Positions 38,380-50,866 of a DNA stretch of 64,000 bases are shown here, piece after piece. Numbering within the stretch: the first letter of the stretch is position 1; every line of letters begins with the position of its first letter. The notes below the pieces were generated by a model that ran no database searches, was not told the origin of the DNA, and saw only the letters and a list, made by a program, of their open reading frames with translations. Source of the stretch: Tretioscincus oriximinensis (lineage: Eukaryota; Chordata; Lepidosauria; Squamata; Gymnophthalmidae); assembly GCA_022410635.1 (NCBI GenBank), contig JAJVDF010000045.1, positions 601,552 through 665,551 of the forward strand, written 5' to 3'. The translations under genes were made by a program, and so were the position numbers.

Positions 38380-39860
38380 GTGGGAGGGAGACTAGCCCTG
38401 TTTGCAGATGCCTGGGCAGACTCCCATGTTGATGACTGGGTTTACCAAGTTGTTTCCAAAGGTTACCAGTTGGAGTTCAAACACAAGCCCTCCCCCTTAT
38501 TTCATTCAGAGTTTAAAATGCGTGGCGCCCTCAAGGAAAAGAGAGGTAATGAAGGCTCTGCATTGCCTGAAAACCATAGGGGCGGTAGAGCCAGTTCCGG
38601 TTGAGCAGAGGGACAAGGGGGTGTATTCATTTGTCTTCATAATAAAGAAACGTTCTGGTGGTTTGAGACCCATTCTCAACCTCAAGCCTCTGAATAAGTT
38701 TATGGTGCACAAACACTTTAAGATGGAAACCATACAGTCTATACGGATGGCACTGCAGAGAAACCAGTTCCTAGTCTCGCTGGACCTAGCAGATGCTTAT
38801 ATGCACATTCTAATACACCCTTCGGATAGGAAATACGGTTCGCATTAGGCTCCTCCCACTGGCAGAATAGAGTCCTTCCATTCAGCCTCTCCAGCGCCCC
38901 CGGGTCTTTAGTAAGGTAGTAGACCAACTGATTGGGGTGCTAAGGCTGCGGGGAATCACTGTGTTTGCTTACCTCGATGATCTACTTGTAGCAGGGGATT
39001 CTGTAGAGGAGACACATGCGGTAACCCGGACCACCAAGGGCGTGTTGCAGGCACATGGTTTTATAATCAATTGGGAGAAAAGTTCACTGGTGTCCTCGAG
39101 GTCCTTGGACCATCTGGGCATCCGGTTTGATACGTCTATACCAGCAGTATTCCCAGACGACCAGAGAGTATCCACCCTGGTGGAGTGGGGTAAGACCTGC
39201 TTGTCAGCAAGAAGCATGTCAGTGGCTTCCTTAACAATATTCCTGGGAAAGATGGTGTCAGTATTCGATCTTGTCCCTTGGTCGAGATACCACTCTAGGT
39301 CGCTACAATGGTTCCTTCTGCCATTCACTCCTGAGATTGCCAGTAGGTGTCATAGAGTGATGCTTCTCCCAACATACATAAAAGCCCACTGGGATGGTGG
39401 GCGGATCCCGCCAATCTCACTGCAGGGACCCCATGACACCTCTGGAACAAATTGTCGTTACTACGGACGCGAGCCTATCGGGATGGGGGGCTCATTGTAG
39501 AGGCAGGACGGTGCAAGGCACTTGGTCAGTGGCACACAGCAAACATTCAATCAACTGGCTGGAACTGCAGGCTATCTATTTGGCACTGCAGTCATTTCAC
39601 CCTATAATCACAGGTTCTCATGTCCTAGTTAAGACTGACAACGCCACTGCCAAAGCGCATGTGAATAAACAGGGAGGTACAAGGTCACGCTCCCTTATGA
39701 CTCTCTCAGAGGAGATCATGTCCTGGGCCGAAGCTAATGTTCTTTCCATTTCTGCTCTGTAAATACAGGGGAAATTTAATACAGCAGCAGATGCTTTGAG
39801 TCAACAGGACCTGCCGTTGTCAGAGTGGTCCCTCCACCCAGAGGTGTTCAACATAACAGA
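38380..39860 (+). pseudogene. DIRS reverse transcriptase and RNase H, frameshifted
   Basis: The region codes for a DIRS-clade RT. 38380-38520 gives WVYQVVSKGYQLEF. 38530-38848 gives 'KGVYSFVFIIKKRSGGLRPI' and 'LVSLDLADAYMHILIHP', which carries the first catalytic Asp. Frame 38937-39500 gives VFAYLDDLLVAG (YLDD at 38970-38981). Frame 39394-39762 gives VTTDASLSGWGAH, WLELQAIYLAL and VKTDNATAKAHVN, the RNase H D-E-D set. Stops or shifts near 38520, 38850-38930 and 39430 break it. 40070-40110 ('FWPRRPW') is the post-RNase-H segment usual in DIRS pol. Confidence 0.85.
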
Positions 39861-40572
39861 ATAATGGGGGGTGCCAGTTATGACTTGTTCGCAACAAGGN
39901 AGAATGCTCAGGTGCCCAGGTTCATATCATGAGCTTGGTGTCCGCAGGCAGAGGGAATGGATGCCCTATTGGTACAGTGGCCCGAAGGCTTGCTCTATGC
40001 CTTTCCGCCCACTCTACTGCTACCGAGGTTTTTGGCGTGACTACGCAAATTTCATTCCTTAGTTATCTTGATAGCCCCGTTCTGGCCCAGGAGACCCTGG
40101 TTCCCAATGATACAACCAATGGCGGTGTACAAACCAGTACCTCTACCACCTCAGTTGGACCTGCTGATGCAGAAAGGGGTCTGCCACCCAGACGTTCAGT
40201 GGTTACGTCTTCATGCATGGCTGCTCAAAGGGAACAATACAGGAGACTAGGATATGCAAAGGAGGTCATCGACACCTTGGTCGTGGACAAGAGGCCCTCT
40301 ACTCCTCTTCTGTTCGTGGGCAAGGGATCATGACATTGACCCGTTCAATCCCCCGGCGGAGAAGGTTTGACTTTTCTACAACGGGGAGCTGACATGGGGT
40401 TAGCATAAAAAGACACGTGGCGGCCTTGGCAGCCGTGGTGGACATCACAAGGGTACAACCATTAGGGGCACATCCACATATCAAGAAGTTCCTTAAAGCA
40501 AGGAAGGCTGTGGCAGGACCTGTCAAGCACAGGGTTCCCTTCTGGGACCTGCACACGGTGCTGTAGGCCCTG

Positions 40573-41239
40573 ATGAAACCACTGTTTGAACCGTTAGAGG
40601 AGGCAGCTTGGTCTCACCTAATGTACAAGACGGCTTTTCTTCTAGCAATTGTAAGCACAAGAAGGGTCTNCGAACTGGCTGCCCTATCACTACATCCACA
40701 GTGTTTTAGTGTAAATGCGGATACGTTAATTTTGAGACCTAGTCCGGAGTTCATCCCCAAGGTGAACTTGCCTTTCCATGTCACTCAGGACATCATTGTG
40801 CCTGCTCTACACTCGACTCCGAGGTCGAGGAAGGAGGAGCACTGTAACTTGCTGGATGCCAGAAGGGCAATACTTACCTATGTCAAGCGCACACAGGAGT
40901 TTAGGAGATCGGAATCGCTTTTCATATTGTTTCACCCGATTAAAAGAGGGCAGAAAGCTTCTGCAAAAGCTATAGCTTCCTGGGTGGTGGAATATTAAGG
41001 GAGCATATAAGACTCTAGGGAAGGTTCCCCCTGGTACGATCTATGCACATTCTACCAGAGCCTCAGCCAGTTCCTGGGCCTACTTCAATAAGGCTTCCCT
41101 GGAGGAGCTGTGTATGGCAGCGACCTGGAAAACCCCCTCGACATTCACCAGGCACTATAAACTGGACATTTTCAGGGCCTCAAGGGGGGATCTTGGTCGT
41201 AAGGTGACGCAGCAGGTTATGGAAATGGGGTCTCCTTAG
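40573..41239 (+). pseudogene. DIRS tyrosine recombinase, frameshifted
   Basis: DIRS elements integrate by a tyrosine recombinase instead of a DDE integrase. The frame 40573-40998 gives KTAFLLAIVSTRRV with the first catalytic Arg, then 'LLDARRAILTYVKRTQEFRR' and 'GQKASAKAIASWVVEY'. After a frame shift near 40995, the sequence continues with HSTRAS (41048-41059, HxxR), 'LEELCMAATWKTPSTFTRHY' and the nucleophile Tyr codon at 41156-41158. It stops at 41239. One N alters a codon after TRRV. All catalytic residues are visible, but the frame is broken. Confidence 0.85.
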
Positions 41240-41269
41240 CCTCCCGCCCTGGTTAGGGGCATACTGTGG

Positions 41270-41372
41270 TACATCCCATGGTACCAGGCATCCCTTCCCG
41301 GTTCCATCTTCCGTGAAAGGAACACCTACTTACCGTGAGGTGGTGTTCTGGAAGATGGAGAAGGAAGGGATG
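41270..41372. repeat. DIRS internal complementary region
   Basis: 41276-41307 ('cccatggtaccaggcatccc', 'ttcccggttccatcttcc') is the complement of the outer edge of the left repeat at 36434-36466. 41311-41370 ('ggaacacctacttaccgtg', 'aggtggtgttctggaagatgg') is the complement of the right end, 41690-41762. One region thus joins the complements of both element ends. Confidence 0.85.
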
Positions 41373-41597
41373 CCGCCCTGCCCGGCNGCTGCAGGAGNCC
41401 ACTGTGGTGGGCCAGAATGTGGCCTTGTTGGTTTATGTATGTATACACAAGTTACACAAGCAATTGGTGTTAAGGTGGTGTCGCTGTCAATCCCTTGAGT
41501 TTGAATAAATTTGGACCATGTGTTCGTTCGGAAAAATGATATTCTTTTTTGGTTGGAGGGTACTTGCGGTTTGAATTTAGCTCTCAGGTACCTCTCC

Positions 41598-41765
41598 AGA
41601 AAGGACTGGGACTCCCTAGCTGGGCGGGTTATATACCCCTGGGTGGTTCCATTCTGTCGCTTTCCTGCAGGGGGCTTCAGACGGAATAACCCATGGTACC
41701 AGGCAACCCTTCCCTCTCCATCTTCCAGAACACCACCTCACGGTAATTAGGTGTTCCTTTCTCCT
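41598..41765 (-). repeat. DIRS right inverted terminal repeat and extension
   Basis: 41598-41726 pairs with the left repeat. 41727-41765 ('acaccacctcacggtaatta' and 'ggtgttcctttctcc') extends beyond it and pairs only with the internal complementary region. Such a longer right end is typical of DIRS1-like structure. Confidence 0.8.
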
Positions 41766-42047
41766 TCTAAACCTTCATGTACCTGATCTCGTGAAGAAAG
41801 CAGCAAGAGATTCTCATACACTTCCTCCTAGATCCCACTGAGCATGCTCAGCATTTTAGGATCATAGAGTTCAGTAGCCAGGATGTAACTGTTTTCTGTG
41901 AACCAGATAGCTCGTCTNTGTTCTGTTAAAGGCATGTTTGTGTTTGTTTGCGACAGGAGGAACGTAAGTGTGGCATGGTTAGTGAGTGAATTCTTTCACA
42001 ACATAATGCAGTTGCTGTTTTTTCCCCCATTGTGTGCACATTGTCCT

Positions 42048-42185
42048 AGTTAGAAAGTCAAGCAAGGGGGCTTGTAGCACTTGTTGATTAACAGGCTTCT
42101 GAAGAATTAAACATGTCTATGAAAGCTTTTGCTGCCTACTTTTCTCTTTTTTAGTCTTCAAGTGTTACAAGCCCTTTGCTGGACT
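42048..42185 (+). mobile_element. Fold-back element, old copy
   Basis: 'agaaagtcaagcaaggggg' then 'tgtagcacttg' and 'aacatgtctatgaaagctttt' then 'caagccctttgctggact'. Same arm order as copies 1 and 2, but diverged and lacking the TTTCAGAG head. Confidence 0.55.
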
Positions 42186-42659
42186 CTTTTGGGATGCCAT
42201 TCTAAAACTGGAAGTTTCCACAGTCTTCTCATATACTGCAGCTCTACACACTTCCAAGGAAGTAGAACTACTGGAGGGCCCCCTTTTTGCAATTTAAAGC
42301 ACAAAGGATATAATCACAGCTGGGAGGATCAAATCAAGGTTGCAACTATAAAATCTGGGTTTATCCTGTGGCTCTGTTTAGTTTGCCACACAGATTGTTG
42401 AGTTGATAATGATATATTAATATAATGGGAGAATCAACCTCTGCCTTAGGTTTTACAGAAAAAGTGAAAGAACTTATCTGATCTGATGTCTGCTTGTGCA
42501 GTCTGCCATTTTAGGATCCAGTGATGACAACAGATATTGAAGTATCTGAGTAAACTTTTTGTCTTAGTAACTTATTTATGTTGTTTTTATTTTAAATTGT
42601 AGATAACTTATTAATAACTGCACATTCTTCTTACAAAATGTTTTCCCTCCTAATGGTAG

Positions 42660-43437
<778 letters not shown>

Positions 43438-44149
43438 TAGTGTGAGAGAATTTCATTTTAAAATTGAGTATCCAAAAGTTAGATTTCCTAGTAAATTTTT
43501 GAATTGTGCATTTTGGTAAAAAATGTGAGATCAAGTATTATTGAAAAGAATGTATTACCACTAGTGAAACCTCATGTTCATCACACCTAGGTTGCAGTAG
43601 GTTCATTAGAATAGAAGTAGGAAGGTCAAAATCAGCAGATTTAAGAACAAGCTGGGAGATATGTGAGTTGGAGCCTCAACTATGAGACTGGAGTTGCAAG
43701 GAGTATTCACATTTAATTACAGTGCCTCTTTGGACAGTGAGGTCCTCCTACTGAAGAGTATTCTGAGAAAGCTGCTACTGAGCTTGTAGTAACATTACTT
43801 AGCAGGGAAAATCCTGAGGCTTCCAGGCAGCTTCAGTTGCTCTCACTACTGCTGTTTAGATACATAGAGTGACAAGAATGATGCATGCATTGGCTCTATG
43901 TAGATGCTATAGAAGCAAAGATACACTTCCAAGATCTGTTCTGGAGTATGGAGGACTTTTGTCATTAGAATTTTCAGCTCCAAAAAGTGGGTAGGCATAA
44001 CCAGTTCTACTACAGTGGTGAGAGCAACTGCTCTTAATTTCTTGAACCCTATATGCCATTGAGGTGTCATCTGGATCCATCAATAGTAATTCTGAGTTTT
44101 AAGAATGGGGATTATAATGATATCAATTTGTCTGCTGTCAGTAATTGGG

Positions 44150-44475
44150 ACAGGAACGAGGAAAATACCAGCAAACGCTCAAAGGTGCAAAAACACCAAA
44201 CAGATATAACTATATTGGTATGAATATCATGTATGTCTATATATCAACAATAGAATATACGTAAATCTCACACAGAGTAAAATATTCTTCAACATACATA
44301 AATGTTCTTTGACTATGTCTTACTCTGTATATTGAAGAATATTTTATTCTGTGTGAGATTTATGTATATTCTATTGTTGATATATAGACATACATGATAT
44401 TCATACCAATATAGTTATATCTGTTTGGTGTTTTTTGCAGTTTTGAGCGTTTGTTGGTATTTTCCTTGTTCCTGT
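44150..44475. mobile_element. Long inverted-repeat MITE (326 bp)
   Basis: The left arm begins ACAGGAACGAGGAAAATACC. The right arm ends so that its complement begins ACAGGAACAAGGAAAATACC. Arms of about 148 bp (44150-44297 and 44330-44475) are nearly perfect complements around a short centre with 'atgttctttgactatgtc'. No coding capacity and no obvious duplication in the flanks; superfamily not assigned. It lies in the intron between exons 6 and 7. Confidence 0.7.
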
Positions 44476-44549
44476 ATTATATATCAACAGAAACACACCC
44501 TTTCTCTTCTCAACATTGTCAGAAATTGGGAAGCTTTATTCTTCCTTCC

Positions 44550-45110
44550 TGGTTAAAATAACATGTAGACTGACTTGAGGCAGACTTTAAATTGAGAAAT
44601 AAAAAATGTAAGCAACTGGCCCACAAATGCAAGATAATCCTGCTTTGCTGTATATGCTGATCTGAAAGTTGCATCTAAATTCACTTCTGTTGATAATTCT
44701 TGATTATTCTTATTGCTCTTTTTTGCACCTTTTCCAAGTCTGCAAAATCCTTTTTTAAAGTGTGTTGACCAGAATAGTACATAGTATTTCAAATGTGGCC
44801 TCACCAACGATTATTATAAGAGGCACACTTTTTCACTGCTGCTAGCACCATAATCCCAAAGCCCCTTTCCTGTTCTGACATAGGAAGCTCAGCCCTCATC
44901 AGAAGTAACTGGGTTCTTTGTTCCAATATATATAACATTACATTTGCTATCCTTTACATTTGTTGCCCACTAATCCAGTATCAAAAAGTCCCTCTGGATC
45001 TTTTTGCAATTTCATTCAGTTTTCAGTATCATGAACAATTTATTGTCATTAGCAAACTTTGCTGTTTCACTTTACCTAATACAAATCGGAACAGCTAGAA
45101 AGAAAGTGGA
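44550..45110 (-). mobile_element. CR1-type LINE fragment, reverse
   Basis: The minus strand has MVRPHLKYYVLFWSTHFKK and LGKGAKKSNKN, the CR1 RT C-terminal 'VRPHLEYCVQFW' block seen also at 22030-22110. Farther 5' on the minus strand (44820-45110) come degraded CR1 RT blocks such as those encoding a FADD-distal region. Frames are broken. Confidence 0.65.
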
Positions 45111-45239
45111 ATGTCTTGTTGACAAATAGAACACCACTAAATTCTTGTGTATGAAACAAAGATTTTTCTGTTTCGTTAATGCTCATAAAGAGATCAACAC
45201 AGCACTGAAAGTGATATGAGGACTTTGTACCTGTACAAT

Positions 45240-45505
45240 GTTTCCCCCCACCCCATTTTAGAGAAATTCCAAACTACGAGGATTCTACCTTTCCTCTGCC
45301 CCACACCTTTTTGGTGATGCGATGGTTACATGATCACTGGACCCACCCCCTTTTTGCTCATGTATTAGTCACATGACCACTGGTCCCGCTGTTTTTAGTC
45401 ACATTACTTCCAAGGTGCTGTGTTAATGGAATCATGTGATCAAAAAGGGGCAGTGGTGATGTGATCATCATATGACTCAAAAAGGGCTGGGCTGGGTGAG
45501 GAAAC
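45240..45505. mobile_element. Possible MITE with GTTTCC ends
   Basis: The segment starts GTTTCCCCCCACCCC and ends so that its complement starts GTTTCCTCACCCAGCC. Inside, 'catgatcactgg' / 'atgtgatcatc' and 'ccccctttttg' / 'caaaaaggggc' pair as inverted repeats. No certain target duplication. Confidence 0.35.
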
Positions 45506-46162
45506 ATACTCCCATGCCTATATGAGATTTTCAGTCTGATTTTATACCATCACTGGATTTACAAGAACAGGAGTCCATCAGCTGTTGTTAGTTTTTAACA
45601 GCTGAGCAGTATCTGATCTGAGTTGCTATTCCATATAGAAGTTCAGAAAATGCTCTTCCAAAGTGAAGATTAGATGTGTGTCACTTATTTAATGCATATG
45701 GATGTCTTAACTTTCTGAATATGATCATTTAAGAAATAATGCAGCTGCTTTGTTTCCTGGATATTTCTCCCTTTTGTTCAGTGCTTATATTTACAGTGAG
45801 TTGTATTTTCCATTCTTTAATGCAGTGCTAATATAATTTTAAAAGANGATTTTTAACCCTAAGTAGACTAAACCCTATATTTTGGTAACTAACTTTTTAT
45901 TCTGTTCACAAATGATAAGACAGTTTGCAAACTCAGTATCAAAACTCGTTAAAACCAGGCTTTTGAATATTTAACGGAGGATTGTTGTAGAGCTTTTTTG
46001 CTTAGGGTACCCTGTTAAACGAGATCACCTGAGAGATGTCGTCAAACTCTATTAGTTCTCACTTAAGTGGTTTTGCTTTCAACAAGGAATTTTAAGAAGA
46101 ATAGGAACTGTAACTACATATCACCAGGGAATTTTCAAGACACTGAGTTCTGTTTTGCGTAG

Positions 46163-46261
<99 letters not shown>

Positions 46262-46954
46262 TAATATTACTGTGTAGCTATTTCTTATGTCCAACGAATG
46301 TATGGCACAGAATGATTTAAGATTTATTTTTGTTGCATATACCAGCTTTGCTTTTTGCTTTTTGCTTGCTATTGCTTATTGTTTTAGTATTTCATGAGTT
46401 TCATTACTAAATATTTCTATTCCATACTAATCTTAAAGGCCTCATAATAAAAGCAGATAAAATAGTTTGGCTTAAATAGTGACAATGCCTCCTTGAGGAA
46501 GTGATATTATATTCCCTCAGACAAAGTCTAGAAGAAAAACAATTCATGCTTTTAAAAATGAATAAGCAACAATTTTGATAATAAGCTGTTTTAAAAGCTT
46601 CAGCTTGATAATGGATTATTCTTTCCATCCATTATTGTTGTTGTTATTGTTGTTGTTATAGTACTATAAAACTTTTTCATGTTTTGCCGAAATATCCCTT
46701 GTGAGGAACACACGTTATTTGACTTTACTATTATTTGGTCATTTGCAAGATCCAGGTTCAAATGACTCATGAAAGTTGTTAAACACCAGCTACCCTTTTC
46801 TTATATGTGGGCTGAATATTTTTTAATATAAATTATACAAGCAATTTCAAGTTTAATGGCCTCAGAATTACATTTATAAATGTGGTTTTTAGCTGGTTCA
46901 ATTAGTTTTTCTTTAATAGAACATAAAATATTTGTAGAAATTTATGATGGTTTT

Positions 46955-47175
46955 GAATGAGCACCTTCCACTAACCTGTAGCTCTAGCCAACTCAGCTAT
47001 TCGAAAGCATGAATTACAAAAAATTGCAACTGACTGCAAGTAGATACATGGGAACCACCACAGCATGATGGGGAAGATAGAATGTAAGCCTTCAGGCAGA
47101 AATATCTTGTAAGCCTATTTGAGTCCCTTTTGAAAGGTCATAAAAGCAGGGTATAAGAACCCTTCTCCTTCTATC
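46955..47175 (+). mobile_element. SINE family 2 body, head missing
   Basis: 'gagcaccttccactaacctg', 'attgcaactgactgcaag', 'acatgggaaccaccac' and 'ttgagtcccttttgaaagg' follow the body of the SINE at 20597-20890. The tRNA-like head is absent, so it is 5'-truncated. Confidence 0.65.
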
Positions 47176-47559
47176 TGCTTATGCAGTGGTCATCTGTTAA
47201 TATAGTGTAGCTTGCTTCTACTTGATTTGATTGCCAACTGTCCACACCTGACCCCTCAGATCTGTTTTAGAGAGCTTTTTTACTAGGAAAATTGAGTCAG
47301 TTTCTGAATTTTCTGTAAATTATTTCTGGAACGTTCTGTAGAACTGCCTAAATTATTAAAAATCTCAAAACTTTAAATGTGGTTGGTATTAACTCTGCAA
47401 TTTGTTCATCTCCCCTTGTCAAAGTCAAAATGGAGAAGGGAAAAAATCTACTCTATAAGAGGAGAGAATGGAATGATGTAACTGCAGTCCTGAAAAGCCA
47501 AAAGAATATTACTTCTTTTCCTGAAGTTAGGATTGCATGGAATTCAGTCCACATCTAAA

Positions 47560-48440
47560 ATCAAATCAAATAAAAAATCTTTATTGATTAGTCAACAGAC
47601 CATATCAAATCAAAAGCAGGCCTTTAAATTATATATATAAAAAATATAAAAATATGCAATATAATATATATAATATAAAACATGATTAAAACTCAGTGAC
47701 AAACTGAATTTCCCTGAGAATCCCTGGCAGCAAGATGATTTGCCCATCTTTTGAAAGCGTATTTGATATATAGGGCCGTACCCATAACCCTGTATTTGTG
47801 CTGTCCTTGCAAGAGCCAGTGAGCTTTAGCTAAGTCGGTTTCTGCATTACAGTCTGTCAGAAGGGGGAGTAGGTAACGGGCTCTGAGTGAATTGTATAGT
47901 GGACATTCAAGAAGAAAGTGTGTAGTAGTCTCTATTCTATTAGTCCCACAAGGGCATAGACACTTACTGTATGTGATGTTTTGATGTCTGCCCAGCTTGA
48001 ACATAATGTCCAATTGGTCAAATCTGACTTTGGTATATAACTTCCTCAATGTGTAGGGTAGCTCAATTGCTAAGTAGTTTTCCAGATGAACTTGCTGTTT
48101 GAATTTGGCAAGATACGGCAAGAAGCGAGCTTGTGCTATAGATGCCAAGTCATTTTGTTGTTGAATATCTTTTAACCGTTGTTTAAAAACTGTCCTTGCA
48201 TTTGGGCCAAGAAGTTCCAATAAGTGTGTGGACAAGCCCAATTTTTGCAGACGGTTTTCAAAATTTGATACCCATGACTTGGTCTGTTTATTTAATTGCT
48301 CTTGTAAGCAGAGTTGGGGAAGTCTGTGTTGGTTCATGGACTTCACTTTGAGCCAATAATTTAATTGGCTTGTGACTCCTGCACCAGATAAAATCCATTG
48401 CCTGAAGTTCTGCCCTTAATTTGGTTTTTCTATCTTGAAT
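47560..48440 (-). mobile_element. LINE 3' end with C-terminal Cys/His domain
   Basis: The minus strand keeps 217 codons open (47693-48346). The peptide contains KLGRHQNITYSKCLCPCG, then HFLLECPLYNSLRARYLLPL. The CxCG...HFLxxCP pattern is the Cys/His motif at the C-terminus of several non-LTR retrotransposon ORF2 proteins. The 3' end (47560-47600) has TCAAATCAAATAAAAAATC and the complement of 'tcaataaag', a simple tail. LINE clade not fixed. The long uninterrupted frame suggests a recent insertion. Confidence 0.6.
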
Positions 48441-49199
48441 TTTGCAGTTTCAGATGTATTAGACGAACATTGACTATATTTAATTACGTATATCGTACCA
48501 TTTACATTTCCTTATTACAGCCTAAAACTGAAAAGATGGATCAATTGCTTTTTATGTTTTCTTATTAAGTACTGTATTAGTTGAGAATTCAAGAAAACCT
48601 AAGAAAAAAGTTATTTTAAAAGAAAGTTAAGCCTTTTAATGTTAAGTTTCATGAAACGTTAGCAGTCACTTAATAGCTGAATATACTTAAAACAAATTTC
48701 TGCTAGCTTTAACACATGCTAAAGATTTGTCAAGTGAGGAAGTTGACAATAAAACACCTCTTAAGCTAAGATGGTGTTAATTTATTCAAATATAGTGCCA
48801 TAGTGGAAGGAAACAGAGGAGTGCAACTCTAGTACTTTTTCATAGTAATATGAATTGTTGGGATAATTGATGGGTCCCTTGTCTTTGGCAAATGAAGACA
48901 TGAAAACAAAACTTTCAAGCTTATTTCAGTTTAGAACAAATACATTGATAGGCCATACATAACAGCGGAATCTTCACTCTTACTAGCATCACTTTTGAGT
49001 GATTGACATTTGGCATGCAACAATGTGCTGCTCATATGTCTGTCAATCCTCAGAGTGAGAGGTACACTGAGCTTTGGAAACTAGCCACTTTTTTCCCCAT
49101 GGAAATTGCCAGATAAGGTAAACCCCAAATAGTGTGTTGTTAGCAAAATGTTTTTCATGGATTTAAGAATGGCAGAAATTAAACTTTATGTCTTTGGGC

Positions 49200-49790
49200 T
49201 AAATTTGGTCCTTCCTCCTTTCTCCTTTTCCTCCCTCCTCNTCCTCTTCGGCCAGGTTGCTGTGCCCTCTTTGCTGTCATGGAGGACATGTTCTGGGTCT
49301 TGACCATTCTAGGAAGTACAACCTGTCACCTCCCCATAGCAGCGAGGAGGGCAGACTGACCCAGCATTACTAGCTTCAGCCAGCCTGCTCTCACTGGGCC
49401 ATGAGGTAAGAGGAGTGGGGAGGGAGGGAGAAGGGGGGGGGCAGAAGCTTTGCCACTTGATGCATGACATGGCTTCTGCAAGATGGGAGGGCTTGGAGCT
49501 GCTGGCTCCAAGGCCTCAATCGAAGAAGGGGAGGAGAGCGGGCAGAAGGCCCGATTGGGTTCTTGCATTGTGCCCATCTGNGAAAGGGGGGAAGCAGAGG
49601 CAACCGTCTTCCCCTTCCTCCCTGACTCCCCCCTCCTATACCTTGTGGTAGCAGGTGAGAAGNCGAGAGGGTTGGGTGAATGGGCAGGAGGCAGTGAGTG
49701 AGCAGACGGGCAGAGAATCCTTGTGCCCGCCCTACCTTACATCTGCAAGTGGGAGGGCNAGAGGGTGGGCGGGCAATGGTGTGGGTGAAA
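49200..49790. other. GC-rich island inside STK33 intron
   Basis: Much richer in G and C than the flanks, with purine runs ('ggggagggagggagaag') and pyrimidine runs ('ccttcctccctgactccccc') and three Ns. Open frames occur on both strands, but none resembles a known protein. Possibly an old transposon interior or a regulatory island. Confidence 0.4.
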
Positions 49791-50740
49791 AATCCTTCTG
49801 TCCTCCCCTTCTCTATGCTGCTCCTGATTAATGGTCACAAGCTTTGAAACTTGCTCCTTGAGACTCTGATGACTAAAACCAAACGTTCCTAATCTTGAAG
49901 CCCCTGGGGACTTATTTAGTGACACAGTGGTGCATATTACGGGGAAAAAACACACCCTGTAACTGAGATCCAGAGACCTGCACTTTCTGCATGCCTCTAA
50001 ACTATAAATTAGATTATTCAGATCAGGTATCCTGATCAAGATTATATTTTGTCCTATTGAGACAGACTATATTAATGGTGGACATGCCTCTCTAATTTAT
50101 TAGAAGATTTTCTCCACTTTCCATTTTATCAGAATTGTGACTATCAGTTTTGGAATGAGCCAGGGTCCATGTGAAATCATGATTTTGTCATGATTTATGC
50201 ATGATCTAGGAAACTGCACATGAGAGAAGATTGTGCATGTTTTGGAATAATAATATAAAATTATTATCAAAAACTGGGGAGTAATTAATGCATATATTTT
50301 AAGTGTACATTTAAAATATCATCAATAATGTACAAATAAGCTAAATAGTTTGAAGCCATTTATATTTCTAAAAGCATGTTTATGTTTTCAAATGTTGCAC
50401 TTTTTAGGGGTTGCTGTAATTGAATATTAACTAGAGTCATCTAACTTTAATAACATGCTATTAGTTTGTTTTGAAAAGGAAATGTGTTTATGTGGTGTCA
50501 TGAAGTATGTGTTGTCAGTATTTTATAAGCAGTGTTTTCACAATTTACAACTAAAGTGAAAACCAGTAACACCATTAGTAGGGCACAATGTCATCTTTTC
50601 TAAATGATCAAAGTGAAGATGCATCACCATCAGTTGTTAAGAGCTGTACATTATTAATCTCAACATCTGCTTCTTTTCTTTCTACTTCAGGGGGAAATAA
50701 AGTCTATCTCATTAGGGCATGCTTTGTTTTAAGCATTTAA

Positions 50741-50866
<126 letters not shown>

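Larger units (their letters stand above)
36434..41765 (+). mobile_element. DIRS-type retrotransposon with ITRs and ICR
   Basis: A structurally complete DIRS element in the STK33 intron between coding exons 4 and 5, sense to the gene. The left inverted terminal repeat (36434-36568) and right one (41598-41726) share GGTACCATGGGTTATTCCGT (left-strand reading) and 'aggggtatataaccc'. Between them, in order, lie a gag-like region, reverse transcriptase plus RNase H, and tyrosine recombinase. An internal complementary region (41270-41372) pairs with both outer ends, as required by the DIRS circular-intermediate model. No target duplication is expected or seen. At least five frame breaks and several Ns make it non-autonomous as assembled. 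Confidence 0.9.

Noticed and set aside
37025..41239. Host genes
   Set aside because: Order and motifs (gag, RT with YLDD, RNase H, tyrosine recombinase, ITR, ICR) identify a DIRS retrotransposon with broken frames.
44150..44475. CRISPR-like or microRNA precursor
   Set aside because: The long paired arms fit a MITE; there is no spacer array, and the stem is far longer than a typical microRNA hairpin.
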